Notes: generated from the sequence alone by a model not told the origin. A stretch of 64,000 nucleotides of DNA from Fimbriimonadales bacterium (GCA_026129745.1 JAHCHL010000002.1:62001-126000), one strand, 5' to 3'. Positions 26,079-35,239 are shown, numbered from the stretch's first letter. Made by a program: numbers and translations.

Positions 26079-27368
26079 TTAGCGAAGGCCACGCACACTT
26101 CGACCGAACAGCAGCACCACCAGACCGACGAGAAGGACAATCACGCCACCCATTAGGAAGGACTTGGGCAATCCAATTCGCTCGCTTATCCAGCCGAACA
26201 TCAGCGCGCTCAGCGGGTTGAGTCCCGCAAGCGACCACATGTGGACTGCCACAATTCTTCCGCGCAATTCTGGCGGTGCGAAGTATTGAAGCGCAGTGTT
26301 TGTGCCGACCATCTGTCCGATTCCAAATGCCCCGACCATGGCAAGAACGATCATCGCCTGCCATTGGGTTTGAACAAACGCGAGCAAGATGAGGCTTGCG
26401 CCAAGCGCGACCATTGAAATGTTTGGGATCAGTCCTTTCCAAGGCCGCTTTCCGAGCGAAGCGAGCGTCAAGACGCCGACAATTGCTCCAATTCCCGTCG
26501 ATGTGAGCAGCATGGAGTATCCCTTTGGATTCAAGTTGAGAACGTTCGTAGCAAGCGCAGAAATAAATGAGATGTAGAAGATTCCAAATAGCGCAGTCGT
26601 CGCCATCATCATGACAAGCGTTCGCATCGCAGGAGACCTTGCGACATGATAAATGCCTTCGAATAGTGTTTCGCGGAGCGATGCGGAACGGTCGGAGTTG
26701 CTGCTAAGGTCTGCATGGATGGCGAGCACTGCGAGAATGATCGCTGCGAAGGATATGCCGTTTACGAGGTAGCACATTCCTGCGCCGAAGTTTGCGAGCA
26801 GCACACCGCCGATTGCAGGGCCGATCACTCTCGCTAAATTGAACGTGGCCGCATTCAGTGGAATCGCGTTGCCGATGTCTTCTTCAGCAACGATGTTGCT
26901 GATCATCGCTTGGCGCGTCGGTATTTCGATCACGGCGGCGATGCCGTTGACAAACGCGAGCGCAGCGATAAGATTGAATGTCACTTGTCCAGTAAATACA
27001 GCGGCGCTAAGGATGAACGCTGAAAGCGCAAAGATCGAACTGCATACAACGAGCACCACTCGCTTGTTGCATCGGTCCGCAAACCAACCTCCGAGCGGGC
27101 TAAAGAAGAAGAGCGGCAGCGAACCCAAGAATGTCACCAATCCGAGTGCTTGCTTGCTGTTGGTGATTTCGAGAACGAGCCATTGCTGACCTGTCATTTG
27201 CACCCATGAGCCGATGAATGAGAACATCGCGCCAAACCAAAACAATCGGAAGTCTCGGTGGCGCAGCGCGCCCAAAGCATCGGGCAGGCGAATGCGCTTG
27301 CGGACAGGTAAGGGATCGATCAAAGCCCAAGGGAGTATGGCACGGCGTCGCGGTATGATTAGGTGCAT
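26079..27368 (-). CDS. MFS exporter (MFS_3/EntS-like)
   Basis: About 429 residues with twelve predicted membrane helices. The N-terminal ALRHRDFRLFWFGAMFSFIGSWVQ and the helix 2-3 loop GGWFADRCNKRVVL mark the enterobactin-exporter-like MFS_3 group, which exports siderophores, macrolides or lipids. The start is uncertain: the ATG at 27368 overlaps the divergent cyclophilin ATG by 2 nt and lies inside its -10 region, whereas a TTG at 27323 would still give a normal N terminus. The substrate is unknown. Confidence 0.88.
   Translation of the reverse strand: MHLIIPRRRAILPWALIDPLPVRKRIRLPDALGALRHRDFRLFWFGAMFSFIGSWVQMTGQQWLVLEITNSKQALGLVTFLGSLPLFFFSPLGGWFADRCNKRVVLVVCSSIFALSAFILSAAVFTGQVTFNLIAALAFVNGIAAVIEIPTRQAMISNIVAEEDIGNAIPLNAATFNLARVIGPAIGGVLLANFGAGMCYLVNGISFAAIILAVLAIHADLSSNSDRSASLRETLFEGIYHVARSPAMRTLVMMMATTALFGIFYISFISALATNVLNLNPKGYSMLLTSTGIGAIVGVLTLASLGKRPWKGLIPNISMVALGASLILLAFVQTQWQAMIVLAMVGAFGIGQMVGTNTALQYFAPPELRGRIVAVHMWSLAGLNPLSALMFGWISERIGLPKSFLMGGVIVLLVGLVVLLFGRSVRGLR
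27354..27359 (+). promoter_or_regulatory. -10 box of the first cyclophilin gene (leaderless type)
   Basis: TATGAT ends 7 nt before the ATG at 27367. No -35 consensus and no Shine-Dalgarno sequence are visible. Confidence 0.5.
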
Positions 27369-28023
27369 GAGCCGTTACCCGATTTTGATCGTTGCACTTG
27401 CGCTGTTTGGCCTGTCCTGTTCATCCGGAGAAGAATCATCCGCTGAAGACACCGATTCGAAGCCAAACGCGGAGGCGCCTGAGCAAAAGCCTGCACCAGA
27501 ACCTGAACCCCCTGTCGCATGGGCGCCTACAGAGTTTTTGAAGGCCATCGAAGCGCAAAACCTCAATGTCGAATCTTTGCCCAAGATTCATCTTGAAGTC
27601 GATGGAAAGGGAACGATTGTCATTGCGCTGACGCCAACTTTAGCGCCGCAGACGGTCAAGCAAATCACTGATCTGACCAAGAAGGGCTTTTTCGATGGCC
27701 AAGTCGTTCATCGGGTCGAGAACTGGGTGATTCAATGGGGCGATCCGAATTCGAAGGATCCGGGCAAGGAAGCGATGTGGGGCACCGGCGGAAGCGGCAA
27801 GCAGCTGCCGTTCGAGGCTAACGACTTACCTATGAAGCGCGGCGTGTTGGCGATGGCGTCGACGGGACAAAAAGTCGGCGGAGACTCCCAGATTTTCATT
27901 CTTAAGAACGATTCGTTGTTCTTGCAGGGAGATTACGCGGCGTTCGGTTTCGTTTTAGAGGGAATGGACATCGTCGACAAGATTGCGCGAAAAGACAAGA
28001 TTACGATGAAGGTGGTCGAATGA
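27367..28023 (+). CDS. Cyclophilin-type peptidyl-prolyl isomerase, probable lipoprotein
   Basis: 218 residues. The N terminus SRYPILIVALALFGLSC looks like a lipoprotein signal, although the residues before Cys18 are not a perfect lipobox. An acidic/Pro-rich linker (residues 20-50) leads to a cyclophilin domain, recognisable by VHRVENWVIQWGDP, RGVLAMASTGQKVGGDSQIFIL and GFVLEGMDIVDKI. The catalytic Arg of VHRV is present. It should fold proteins at the envelope. It overlaps the second cyclophilin by the ATGA of stop and start. Confidence 0.88.
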   Translation: MSRYPILIVALALFGLSCSSGEESSAEDTDSKPNAEAPEQKPAPEPEPPVAWAPTEFLKAIEAQNLNVESLPKIHLEVDGKGTIVIALTPTLAPQTVKQITDLTKKGFFDGQVVHRVENWVIQWGDPNSKDPGKEAMWGTGGSGKQLPFEANDLPMKRGVLAMASTGQKVGGDSQIFILKNDSLFLQGDYAAFGFVLEGMDIVDKIARKDKITMKVVE

Positions 28024-28556
28024 AAGTGATCATCGCACTGACGCTTGCGCTCGGAATCGGCGGCACATTGCCGCAAGCACAAGAAGGAGAGATCAAAAAA
28101 TTGCAGATTGAAATGAACGTCGCTGAACGCGGCAAGATCGTACTCGAACTGTATCCCGACAAGGCCCCAAAGACGGTCGAGCAAATCGCCGGACTTGCCA
28201 AAGAGGGCTTCTTTGACGGCCAGATCATTCACCGCGTGGAGAATTGGGTCATTCAGTGGGGCGACCCAAAGACGAAGAACGAAGCGTTGCGACGAGAATG
28301 GGGCACCGGCGGAAGCGGCAAGAAGCTGCCTTTCGAAGCGAACGACGTTCCGATGACGCGTGGCGTGCTGGCGATGGCATCGACGGGCGCGAAAGTTGGC
28401 GGCGATTCGCAAATGTTCGTGCTGAAAAAGGATGGCGACTGGCTTCAGGGCGACTATTGTGCGTTTGGCAGGGTGATCAAAGGCATGGAAGTCATCGATG
28501 CGATCGAGCGTGGCGACAGAATCGAGTCGATGAAAGTGATTGAATCCGACGACTAA
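28020..28556 (+). CDS. Exported cyclophilin-type peptidyl-prolyl isomerase
   Basis: 178 residues. A cleavable signal (KVIIALTLALGIGGTLPQAQ) takes the place of the lipid anchor of its neighbour. The domain (IHRVENWVIQWGDP, RGVLAMASTGAKVGGDSQMFVL) is very similar to that of the preceding gene, which points to tandem duplication. It lacks the linker and so should be a free periplasmic isomerase. It overlaps the convergent ubiA-like gene by 4 bp. Confidence 0.9.
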   Translation: MKVIIALTLALGIGGTLPQAQEGEIKKLQIEMNVAERGKIVLELYPDKAPKTVEQIAGLAKEGFFDGQIIHRVENWVIQWGDPKTKNEALRREWGTGGSGKKLPFEANDVPMTRGVLAMASTGAKVGGDSQMFVLKKDGDWLQGDYCAFGRVIKGMEVIDAIERGDRIESMKVIESDD

Positions 28557-29437
28557 AGTCGAAAAATCACGTCGCAGAGAGCGAACACAAAGACTCCGAT
28601 CGAGACATAGCCGTTCAGAGTGAAGAATGCCATGTCGATTCGACTCAAATCGTCTGCTTTGACGAGCGACTGCTCGTAAATCAAGAGTGCCGCTGCAAAG
28701 CCGCATCCCACAAAGTAAAGGGCTCCCGCTCCCACGGCGATTCCTGCCGAGACCAGGAATACCACTGCGAGCATGTGCAGCGACCTGCTGATCGCAATCG
28801 CTGCCCTTTTTCCAAACCTGGCCGGGATGCTTTTGAGTCCGTGCTGTCTATCGAATTCGTCGTCTTGAAGGGCGTAGAGGATATCGAACCCTGCCGTCCA
28901 ACAAGCGACACTAAGAATCCAGAGTGCCGGTGTCCACGAGAACGTGCCAGTAACGGCGACCCACGCCGCCGCGGGGGCAATTCCGAGAGAGAGTCCGAGG
29001 ACAATGTGGCTTAGCCAAGTGAAGCGCTTCGTGTACGAGTATCCGAGCATTACGGCAAGGGCTATCGGAGCGAGCATCAGCGCAAGGGCATTGAGCAAGG
29101 CCGCAGCGAGCAGGAAGAAGCCGACGGACGATAAGAAGAACATCCATGCACTGGCAAGGGTGAGTTTTCCGGAAGGAAGATGGCGCGTGGCTGTCCGAGG
29201 GTTCTTGGCGTCGATGTCCCTATCGACGATTCGATTGAATGCCATCGCGGCGCTTCTTGCGCTGACCATGGCGAGAACGATCAATAGGAACGTGCGCCAA
29301 CCCGGCCAGCCGGAGGCCGCGTAGATCATTCCGATCATCGCAAATGGCAGCGCAAAGACCGAATGCTCGATCTTGATCATTTCAAGGTAGTTGCGGATCG
29401 ACGATCGTCGGTTATCAACAGCGGCCGGAGAAGTCAT
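28553..29437 (-). CDS. ubiA: UbiA-family prenyltransferase (4-hydroxybenzoate polyprenyltransferase-like)
   Basis: 294 residues, about nine membrane helices. Both Asp-rich motifs that bind the Mg-prenyl diphosphate are intact: NRIVDRDIDAKN (residues 68-79) and DDEFDRQHGLKSIP in the middle. GKLT after the first motif is typical of UbiA/MqnP-like enzymes. It attaches a polyprenyl chain to an aromatic acid for quinone synthesis; whether ubiquinone or futalosine-pathway menaquinone cannot be decided from this window. A CATAAT box on the minus strand (29455-29450) lies 12 nt upstream of the ATG. Confidence 0.93.
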   Translation of the reverse strand: MTSPAAVDNRRSSIRNYLEMIKIEHSVFALPFAMIGMIYAASGWPGWRTFLLIVLAMVSARSAAMAFNRIVDRDIDAKNPRTATRHLPSGKLTLASAWMFFLSSVGFFLLAAALLNALALMLAPIALAVMLGYSYTKRFTWLSHIVLGLSLGIAPAAAWVAVTGTFSWTPALWILSVACWTAGFDILYALQDDEFDRQHGLKSIPARFGKRAAIAISRSLHMLAVVFLVSAGIAVGAGALYFVGCGFAAALLIYEQSLVKADDLSRIDMAFFTLNGYVSIGVFVFALCDVIFRL

Positions 29438-29472
29438 CGAGATCGATTCATTATGGCTGGAGCAAGTCTCGG

Positions 29473-29478
29473 CATAAT
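29473..29478 (+). promoter_or_regulatory. -10 box of the 56-residue membrane peptide gene (leaderless type)
   Basis: CATAAT lies 6 nt before the ATG at 29485. The divergent ubiA-like gene has an equivalent CATAAT on the other strand 17 nt away. Confidence 0.5.
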
Positions 29479-29484
29479 GTGGCC

Positions 29485-29655
29485 ATGACGAGCTGGCACT
29501 CGACTTTCAGTGATGGCTTGGCCTCCGTTCCGAGCGATGACATGGCTTGGGTCTGGGTGCCAGTTATCGCCGGGATCGCGTTCTTTGTTGGAGCGTGGCT
29601 GCTGTGGCTAGTGTTTCGGAAGATGATGAGCCAAGGACCTTCGGACGACGAATAA
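29485..29655 (+). CDS. Small single-helix membrane protein (56 residues)
   Basis: An ATG-to-TAA frame with one strongly hydrophobic helix, about residues 21-44 (WVWVPVIAGIAFFVGAWLLW), followed by a basic FRK and an acidic tail. No family is recognised. Support comes from the -10 box at leaderless distance, a complete frame and the positive-inside charge pattern. It shares a divergent promoter region with the ubiA-like prenyltransferase, so a small respiratory or quinone-related subunit is conceivable, but this is only positional. Confidence 0.6.
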   Translation: MTSWHSTFSDGLASVPSDDMAWVWVPVIAGIAFFVGAWLLWLVFRKMMSQGPSDDE

Positions 29656-29659
29656 GAAA

Positions 29660-29681
29660 GGGCTGCCTGAACAGGCAGCCC
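29660..29681 (-). terminator. Rho-independent terminator of the PEP-CTERM gene
   Basis: A 9-bp perfect stem (GGGCTGCCT / AGGCAGCCC) with a 4-nt loop is followed on the minus strand by TTTCTTATT. A second small hairpin (CGGGTC-GA-GACCCG, 29698-29711) sits between it and the PEP-CTERM stop codon. Confidence 0.85.
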
Positions 29682-29713
29682 AAACACTTGTTGAGAACGG
29701 GTCGAGACCCGAG

Positions 29714-30349
29714 CTACTTGCGTCGACGCGCAGCCAAAGCGGCCAGGCCAACTCCGATGACGGCGAGAGTCGCCGGCTCAGGAACGGCGTTCTGCTCGAT
29801 GATTCCGAGTGCAGCGATGCTGTTCGATGGCAGCGTCTGACCGTCGATGTCGAGGAAGAAGCTCTTCTTGACTTTGTATTGAGTCACCGACTGAGACAGG
29901 GTGACCGTCGTTGCGAAAGCGAAAGCTCCGTCTTGTCCGCCTACATAACCGCCGCCAAGGAACTGTCCGGTAGCGGAACCGAGGACGTTGTTGCCCATGT
30001 CTTCAACGACTTCGCTCCAGGTGATGCGACCCTTGTCGAACACGGAACCCGTCACGACGAGGCCGATCTCATTGACTGGGAAGGCGTTGGAAGAGTCGAC
30101 TTCATAGAGGATCGTGACGACTGCGGCTGAGTTCTGGGTTCCGTCACCGACGATGACCGGGACTGCTCCCGCGTCGAAGTCAATCTTGCTGTTCATCGGA
30201 CCGCTGATGAACCAGGGAATCGCGAAGCTCGTGTTCGTGGGTGCGAAGGCAACGTTCGAGGTGATGACGTTGTAGACAAAATTAGCGTGGGCGAATGTCC
30301 CGATTAGGGCCAGCCCCGCGAGAATTCCAAGTTTGGACAGGCTTTTCAT
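29714..30349 (-). CDS. PEP-CTERM sorting-domain surface protein
   Basis: 211 residues: signal peptide (SLSKLGILAGLALIGTFAHA), a beta-rich ectodomain of about 160 residues, then the complete C-terminal sorting tag VPEPATLAVIGVGLAALAARRRK: the PEP motif, a membrane helix and a basic end. Exosortase recognises and removes this tag during export, usually in exopolysaccharide producers, which agrees with the polysaccharide locus in this window. The exosortase is not in the window. GGGGAGAG lies 4 nt before the ATG. The ectodomain family is not recognised. Confidence 0.93.
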   Translation of the reverse strand: MKSLSKLGILAGLALIGTFAHANFVYNVITSNVAFAPTNTSFAIPWFISGPMNSKIDFDAGAVPVIVGDGTQNSAAVVTILYEVDSSNAFPVNEIGLVVTGSVFDKGRITWSEVVEDMGNNVLGSATGQFLGGGYVGGQDGAFAFATTVTLSQSVTQYKVKKSFFLDIDGQTLPSNSIAALGIIEQNAVPEPATLAVIGVGLAALAARRRK

Positions 30350-30429
30350 TTTGCTCTCCCCGTTCTCCTTTTTAGTTCAGTTTAGACTACGATTCAGAAG
30401 TACCCACTCGTCGGGTACCTCCATTCTAC

Positions 30430-30445
30430 ACCAGTTTTCGTGCCA
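30430..30445 (-). promoter_or_regulatory. Possible sigma-54 promoter upstream of the PEP-CTERM gene
   Basis: On the minus strand TGGCACG-AAAA-CTGGT matches the -24 element perfectly, but the -12 element lacks the usual GC (it has GG). It overlaps the small palindrome TGCCA-AG-TGGCA (30441-30452). A TAGAAT box (30428-30423) a few bases downstream is a competing sigma-70 -10. PEP-CTERM genes are RpoN-dependent in some bacteria, which is why I record this weak site. Confidence 0.3.
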
Positions 30446-30608
30446 AGTGGCAATGAAAATCAAGAATTGCGGGCTTTGAGGTCTCTCCACCCACAGTACT
30501 TAACGGGAAATGTGCGGCCCAGGTTCTCCCCATTTGACCGTGAATTACCGGGTTTTTCGTTAAATATGAGATTTCAAGCCGGCTTGGGTCTTTCCGAGCG
30601 GGATCGGG

Positions 30609-32330
30609 TCACAGACCGAATGTCTTGGCGATGTCCTTGTTGGTGTGGAATGACGCCGATTCAGCGGGGGTCTGGTAGTCAAAGAACATCCCTTTTTTGT
30701 CGACTTCGCAGGTGACCCAGCCCTCGTCGATCATCGCTTCGAGCGTGGTCATGGTGTAGTCGTAGGCCATTTCGATCGCAGGGTACTTCGGGTTATTGTG
30801 GAAGTACCACTGGAGCCAGTCGAGGCAGCCTTCGACGGTCGATTCTGCTTTCAGCATCTCGATCACGACGCCGAACATTCCGTAATTCGGGAGGAGTTTG
30901 TCGCCTCGCCGATAGCAGGGTGTCGTCCACACTTTGCCTTCGGAAAAGACCGGGAAGGTGTCTTCGATCGCCCCGTCGAGATTCAGCTTGAAAACGTTGT
31001 ACTCGGAGACTTTCCAAGTCGCCCTGGCTTGACTGATTCGAGCCATCTGGATCTTGACCGCTTGGGCGGCGAAGCCACCGAGCATCGGGATGACCGGATC
31101 GTCGTTGGTGAATCCGCCGGTCGCGAGCCAGCCGAACGCGGCGTTGGGGCTCATGTCGTGACCCGACTGTTTCGCAATTTCCTTACAGTGATCCACCAAG
31201 TCGGTGAATGCGCCATTCGCGCTATACCAATAGTCTGCGAACTTGATGTGTTGGCCGATTTGGCGACGCTGCTTGTCCGAATAGTAGTCACGGAGCCACT
31301 TTCCATCGTGGGTCCCTTGTTCTTCTGCAATGATCGAATAGGCAACTTGCCTTGCGCCGAACATGGCGAGCGTTAGACCTGCGGAAAGGATTGGGTCGGC
31401 GAATCCGCAACTGTCTCCTGCGAGGTACCAGTTTTCTCCAGCAAGTCGATCCGCGATATAGGACCAATCGTTGGTCGTTCGGATGATGCCTTCCCGCGTC
31501 GCGTTGGTGACCAGTTGGGAGATCAGCGGTTCCTCTCTTACCGCCTTTATGTACAGTTCCTCCGTGCTCTTTCCTGAATCCTTGAAGAATTGGAGCGGTA
31601 CGACGAGGCCCAAGCTCGTTTTCGTCTGTGCGATGGGGATAAACCACAGCCAACCCCAGCCCAGTGACATGACGATGATTCGGGTTCCACCGGAGCCGAT
31701 CTTGACCGCCCACTCCGCATTGTCCCAGTAGTCCCAAATAGCAATGTTTCTGAGTGATGTCGGAAAGTCCGCCTCCACCCCCATGGCTTTTCGAAGGATG
31801 CTGGAGACACCGGAAGCGTCGACATAGTGTTTGGCGACGATGCGTTCTCCCGATTCGAGCACCAGCGCATCGACTCGGTCGCCCGTGCTCTCGATCTTGA
31901 GCACCTTGGTTTCTTCGCGTACGTCGCAACCCATCGATGCCGCGTGGTCGAGCAGTATTTCATCGAATATTGGGCGGAAGACTTGCCATGTCGTATGCAC
32001 TCGCTGGCCTTCGAACTTGCCTGGCCTTTGGTCTTCTGTGAAGATCGATGGGGGCAGGAACTCGAAGTCCCAGAGGTCTGGCTTGTTGCCCCATTTGTAG
32101 GTTGCGCCAATCTTGATTGGGAACTCTGCGGCCTCGACTTTGTCCCACGCCCCCATTTCGTGGATGACTTGTGGAACTATCGGCAACAAGCTTTCGCCAA
32201 TATGATCTCTTGGAAATTTCTCCCTCTCAAAGATTGCGACTTTGAGATCGGGCATGTACTTTTTCAGCAACGAGCCGCAGCAGCTGCCAGCCGGACCGCC
32301 GCCGATGATCGCGACGTCAAATTCCACCAT
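30609..32330 (-). CDS. Flavin-dependent halogenase-like FAD oxidoreductase
   Basis: 573 residues from the ATG preceded by AAGAGG; an upstream in-frame ATG at 32408 has no such site. The FAD dinucleotide loop is [13 protein letters not shown] (residues 4-16), then GESLLP (45-50). The signature W227-L-W-F-I-P232 fits the WxWxIP motif that separates flavin halogenases from monooxygenases. Lys73 in [12 protein letters not shown] lies where halogenases carry the catalytic lysine. The pattern resembles the CmlS/PltA group, which often acts on carrier-bound substrates. The C-terminal 200 residues are longer than in tryptophan halogenases. No carrier protein or NRPS/PKS gene is adjacent; a geranylgeranyl-reductase-like role is the main alternative. 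Confidence 0.75.
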   Translation of the reverse strand: MVEFDVAIIGGGPAGSCCGSLLKKYMPDLKVAIFEREKFPRDHIGESLLPIVPQVIHEMGAWDKVEAAEFPIKIGATYKWGNKPDLWDFEFLPPSIFTEDQRPGKFEGQRVHTTWQVFRPIFDEILLDHAASMGCDVREETKVLKIESTGDRVDALVLESGERIVAKHYVDASGVSSILRKAMGVEADFPTSLRNIAIWDYWDNAEWAVKIGSGGTRIIVMSLGWGWLWFIPIAQTKTSLGLVVPLQFFKDSGKSTEELYIKAVREEPLISQLVTNATREGIIRTTNDWSYIADRLAGENWYLAGDSCGFADPILSAGLTLAMFGARQVAYSIIAEEQGTHDGKWLRDYYSDKQRRQIGQHIKFADYWYSANGAFTDLVDHCKEIAKQSGHDMSPNAAFGWLATGGFTNDDPVIPMLGGFAAQAVKIQMARISQARATWKVSEYNVFKLNLDGAIEDTFPVFSEGKVWTTPCYRRGDKLLPNYGMFGVVIEMLKAESTVEGCLDWLQWYFHNNPKYPAIEMAYDYTMTTLEAMIDEGWVTCEVDKKGMFFDYQTPAESASFHTNKDIAKTFGL

Positions 32331-32398
32331 ATAAATCCTCTTATCCTCCGGAGTTAACGGAGAATCGTACCCCGTGGCTCCGGTATCCTCGTCAATCG

Positions 32399-33058
32399 AT
32401 GGATGCAAGGGAAATCATCGTTAGGCGTGCCGCGCAAGAGCTAAGGGACGGAATGTATGTCAATTTGGGCATTGGCATGCCGACGCTCGTCGCCAATCAC
32501 ATTCCGGAAGGCATGGAAGTTATCTTACAGTCAGAGAACGGCTTGCTCGGTATCGGCCCATTTCCGACAGAAGAGGAAGTCGACGCGGACTTGATCAATG
32601 CTGGGAAGCAGACCGTGACCGCTGTGCCTGGTGCGAGTTTTTTCAGCAGCGCGGATTCGTTCGCAATGATCAGGGGCGGACATATCGACTTGAGCATTCT
32701 TGGCGGGATGGAAGTCAGTAAGGACGGCGATTTGGCGAACTACATGATTCCCGGCAAGATGGTCAAAGGGATGGGCGGCGCGATGGACTTGGTCGCGAGT
32801 GCAAAGTTCGTGGTCGTCATCCAAACCCACACTGCCAAAGACGGTTCACCAAAGATTCTGGATCAATGCGACTTGCCTATCACCGGCAAGCGAGTTGTAA
32901 ACAGGATCATCACGGAGATGGCCGTTTTCGACGTAAAGCCTGAAGGTGGGCTTCTGCTTATTGAGCATGCGCCAGGCGTGACTGTTGATGACATTCGCAA
33001 AGCGACAGGCTGCGACTTCGAGGTTTCGCCGAATCTGAAAGCGATGAGTCTTTCTTAG
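32399..33058 (+). CDS. scoB: 3-oxoacid CoA-transferase, subunit B
   Basis: 219 residues. Class I CoA-transferase beta subunit: [15 protein letters not shown], the catalytic Glu46 in LQSENGLLG (it forms the glutamyl-CoA intermediate), and [14 protein letters not shown]. It moves CoA between succinyl-CoA and acetoacetate-type acids. The alpha subunit that completes the enzyme is normally the adjacent upstream gene; here the neighbour is the divergent halogenase and no alpha subunit lies in the window. A TATCCT box lies 9 nt before the ATG and there is no Shine-Dalgarno sequence. Confidence 0.93.
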   Translation: MDAREIIVRRAAQELRDGMYVNLGIGMPTLVANHIPEGMEVILQSENGLLGIGPFPTEEEVDADLINAGKQTVTAVPGASFFSSADSFAMIRGGHIDLSILGGMEVSKDGDLANYMIPGKMVKGMGGAMDLVASAKFVVVIQTHTAKDGSPKILDQCDLPITGKRVVNRIITEMAVFDVKPEGGLLLIEHAPGVTVDDIRKATGCDFEVSPNLKAMSLS

Positions 33059-33064
33059 CGGCAA

Positions 33065-35239
33065 CTATTCGTCGCGAGCGAATGCGCCAAGGACGTTCGA
33101 GTAGTCGTCGGTCCAGAGTCGACCAGGACGCTTTTCTTGGAGGTGCGACCACGAAACATTGCGTGCAATCGGTGCGAGGTCATCAGCGTTTCGCGCGAAG
33201 ACGATCCAGGTCGATGGAGTCTTGCCTTCGATTCGCAGTTCGTCTGTCACATCGGAATCTTCGAATATCCTCGCTTGAAGTTTAAGCTTTTCGGCTGCAC
33301 GGGCCAGCACATCGCTTAGGTCCAAATATCGATTAGAAATGTGATACGCCAAGATGCCTCCCGTTTTGAGCTTTGCTAAGTACATCTCAAGCGCTTCGAT
33401 GGTCAAGAGGTGCGTCGGAATCGCGTCGGAGCTGAATGCGTCGAGAACGAGCATGTCGAAACTTCCGTTCGGTTCTCGATTGAGCGTCAGCCTCGCGTCT
33501 CCGATCACGATTCTAATGTCTGCTTTCGAGTCCGATAGGAACGTGAACAATCGCGTGTTCTGCGCGATTCTCACAACGGTTGGATCGATTTCGAAGAACG
33601 TGTAGCGATCTCCCGGTTCGCCATAGGCGGCCAACGCTCCGACACCGAGACCGACAAGACCCACGTCGCGAACGTCGTACGCGTCAAACAGGCTGCCCAT
33701 CGGGCCTGTCGGGTGGTAGTAAGTCAAGGGAATGTTGCGCTTTTCCGGAATCAGGCTTTGGCGGCCATGAATCGTGTTGCCATGAAGTAGGGATCGGTGC
33801 ATAGAGTCGCTCTCGACGACTCGGTGAACACCGAAGAAACTGCGTTCGACTGCAACAACTCTTCCAACGATCGACGTGTTTAGTGTCAATGAAACCAGCA
33901 GAATCGCTCCGATGGATAGTGCGTATCGAAATGGACGCTCGAAGAAGAGGAATGCAAGGACGATCGGTATTCCGAGCATGATCGCGTTTCTTGCTGGACC
34001 TGGCTCTATGCCAATGCGCGAGGTAGCGAAATAGGCAAGCAATGCCACCGCTGCGATTCCACAGGCAAACAATAAGTCGATCGATTTGAACGATCCCCGT
34101 TCAGTTGCCGCCTCTCGAAACATGAGCACGGCGACGATTGCAATCGGATATTCGGCGAGATTCGAGAAAATCTCTGGTGCGATGAGAGCGTTGAATGCGC
34201 CGCCCAGCACGCCACCCAGCGAAAGGAACAGATAGAACTCTGTGAGGTTTGTCGCTTGTGGTCTGGCATCTGCGAGCCTTGTGTGGCAAAACAGCGCGGC
34301 AGAGGCAAAGAACAAGAGGTGAACTGCGCTGGTGACAAGAATCGGATCGGACACGCCGAGCGAAACGATCAGCGCCATCGCCAGTGCGAGAAAGCCGGTT
34401 ATTCTTCCAAGCACTTTGGCGGACAGCAATTGCTTCTTTCTGAATGCCAAAACATAAGTGAGCAGATAAATCGAGAGCGGAATCACCCACAACAGCGGCG
34501 CTGCCGCAATGTTCGTCGTCAGGAACGAAGTTACACCAAGCAGAAGGCTGCTCGGAACGGCGGCCAATACAATCCACCACAGTTTCGTGGAAATCTTGGT
34601 TTTCTCACTGGAGGAAACTTCTCGTTCGCCAGATGAGTCGCCTGACGATCTCCACAAAACAACTGCAGACAGAAATAGAATTCCAACCAATACAAAGAAG
34701 CCGAATCTCCAGAATCTGCTTTGATCGTCGAGGGCAAGGTTTGGTTCGACTAGCAAAGGGTATGAAATCAAGGCAAGAAAGCTTCCGAAATTGCTCGCAG
34801 CGTAAAGAAAGTATGGGTCTGCCGAATGCTTATGGCCTGTTGCAGCAAACCATCTTTGTACGAGCGGTGCGCCTGCGCTGCAAACGAAGAAAGGCACTCC
34901 GACGACAACTATAAGCAACGATAGAAGCGCAAGGGATGCATGCAGTCCCGACTGTGCAGGATCGTAGCTTTCCGGCATCGTAACTGCAAAGGTTGCCGCA
35001 ATGACGAGCAACGCGACGTGGACTACCGCCTGCCGTTTCGGTCCAAGCCACTTTGTCGAGTAATGTGCGTAGGCATAGCCGCCGAGCAACGCTGCTTGAA
35101 AGAAGACGAGGCAAGTGTTCCAAACGGCTGGCGCGCCGCCGAAGCTCGGCAAGATCATCTTCGCCACCGTTGGCTGGACCATGAACAGCAGAGCCGATCC
35201 GAGCAGGATGGCGAATGTGTAGATGATTAGGACTGCCAC
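33065..35239 (-). CDS. Fused membrane/spermidine-synthase-like protein
   Basis: 724 residues from a GTG. Residues 1-450 contain about twelve membrane helices in blocks that begin SALLFMVQPTVAKMILPSFGGAPAVWNTCLVFF, the usual opening of this fused family. The C-terminal 230 residues form a SpeE-like Rossmann domain (GLVGLGVGALAAYGEPGDRYTFFEIDPTV, then VIGDARLTL and DMLVLDAFSSDAIPTHLLT, including the catalytic Asp). It may make an aminopropyl compound or another SAM-derived product at the membrane. The true reaction is unknown. Last gene of the PFK-to-SpeE minus-strand run. Confidence 0.88.
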   Translation of the reverse strand: MAVLIIYTFAILLGSALLFMVQPTVAKMILPSFGGAPAVWNTCLVFFQAALLGGYAYAHYSTKWLGPKRQAVVHVALLVIAATFAVTMPESYDPAQSGLHASLALLSLLIVVVGVPFFVCSAGAPLVQRWFAATGHKHSADPYFLYAASNFGSFLALISYPLLVEPNLALDDQSRFWRFGFFVLVGILFLSAVVLWRSSGDSSGEREVSSSEKTKISTKLWWIVLAAVPSSLLLGVTSFLTTNIAAAPLLWVIPLSIYLLTYVLAFRKKQLLSAKVLGRITGFLALAMALIVSLGVSDPILVTSAVHLLFFASAALFCHTRLADARPQATNLTEFYLFLSLGGVLGGAFNALIAPEIFSNLAEYPIAIVAVLMFREAATERGSFKSIDLLFACGIAAVALLAYFATSRIGIEPGPARNAIMLGIPIVLAFLFFERPFRYALSIGAILLVSLTLNTSIVGRVVAVERSFFGVHRVVESDSMHRSLLHGNTIHGRQSLIPEKRNIPLTYYHPTGPMGSLFDAYDVRDVGLVGLGVGALAAYGEPGDRYTFFEIDPTVVRIAQNTRLFTFLSDSKADIRIVIGDARLTLNREPNGSFDMLVLDAFSSDAIPTHLLTIEALEMYLAKLKTGGILAYHISNRYLDLSDVLARAAEKLKLQARIFEDSDVTDELRIEGKTPSTWIVFARNADDLAPIARNVSWSHLQEKRPGRLWTDDYSNVLGAFARDE

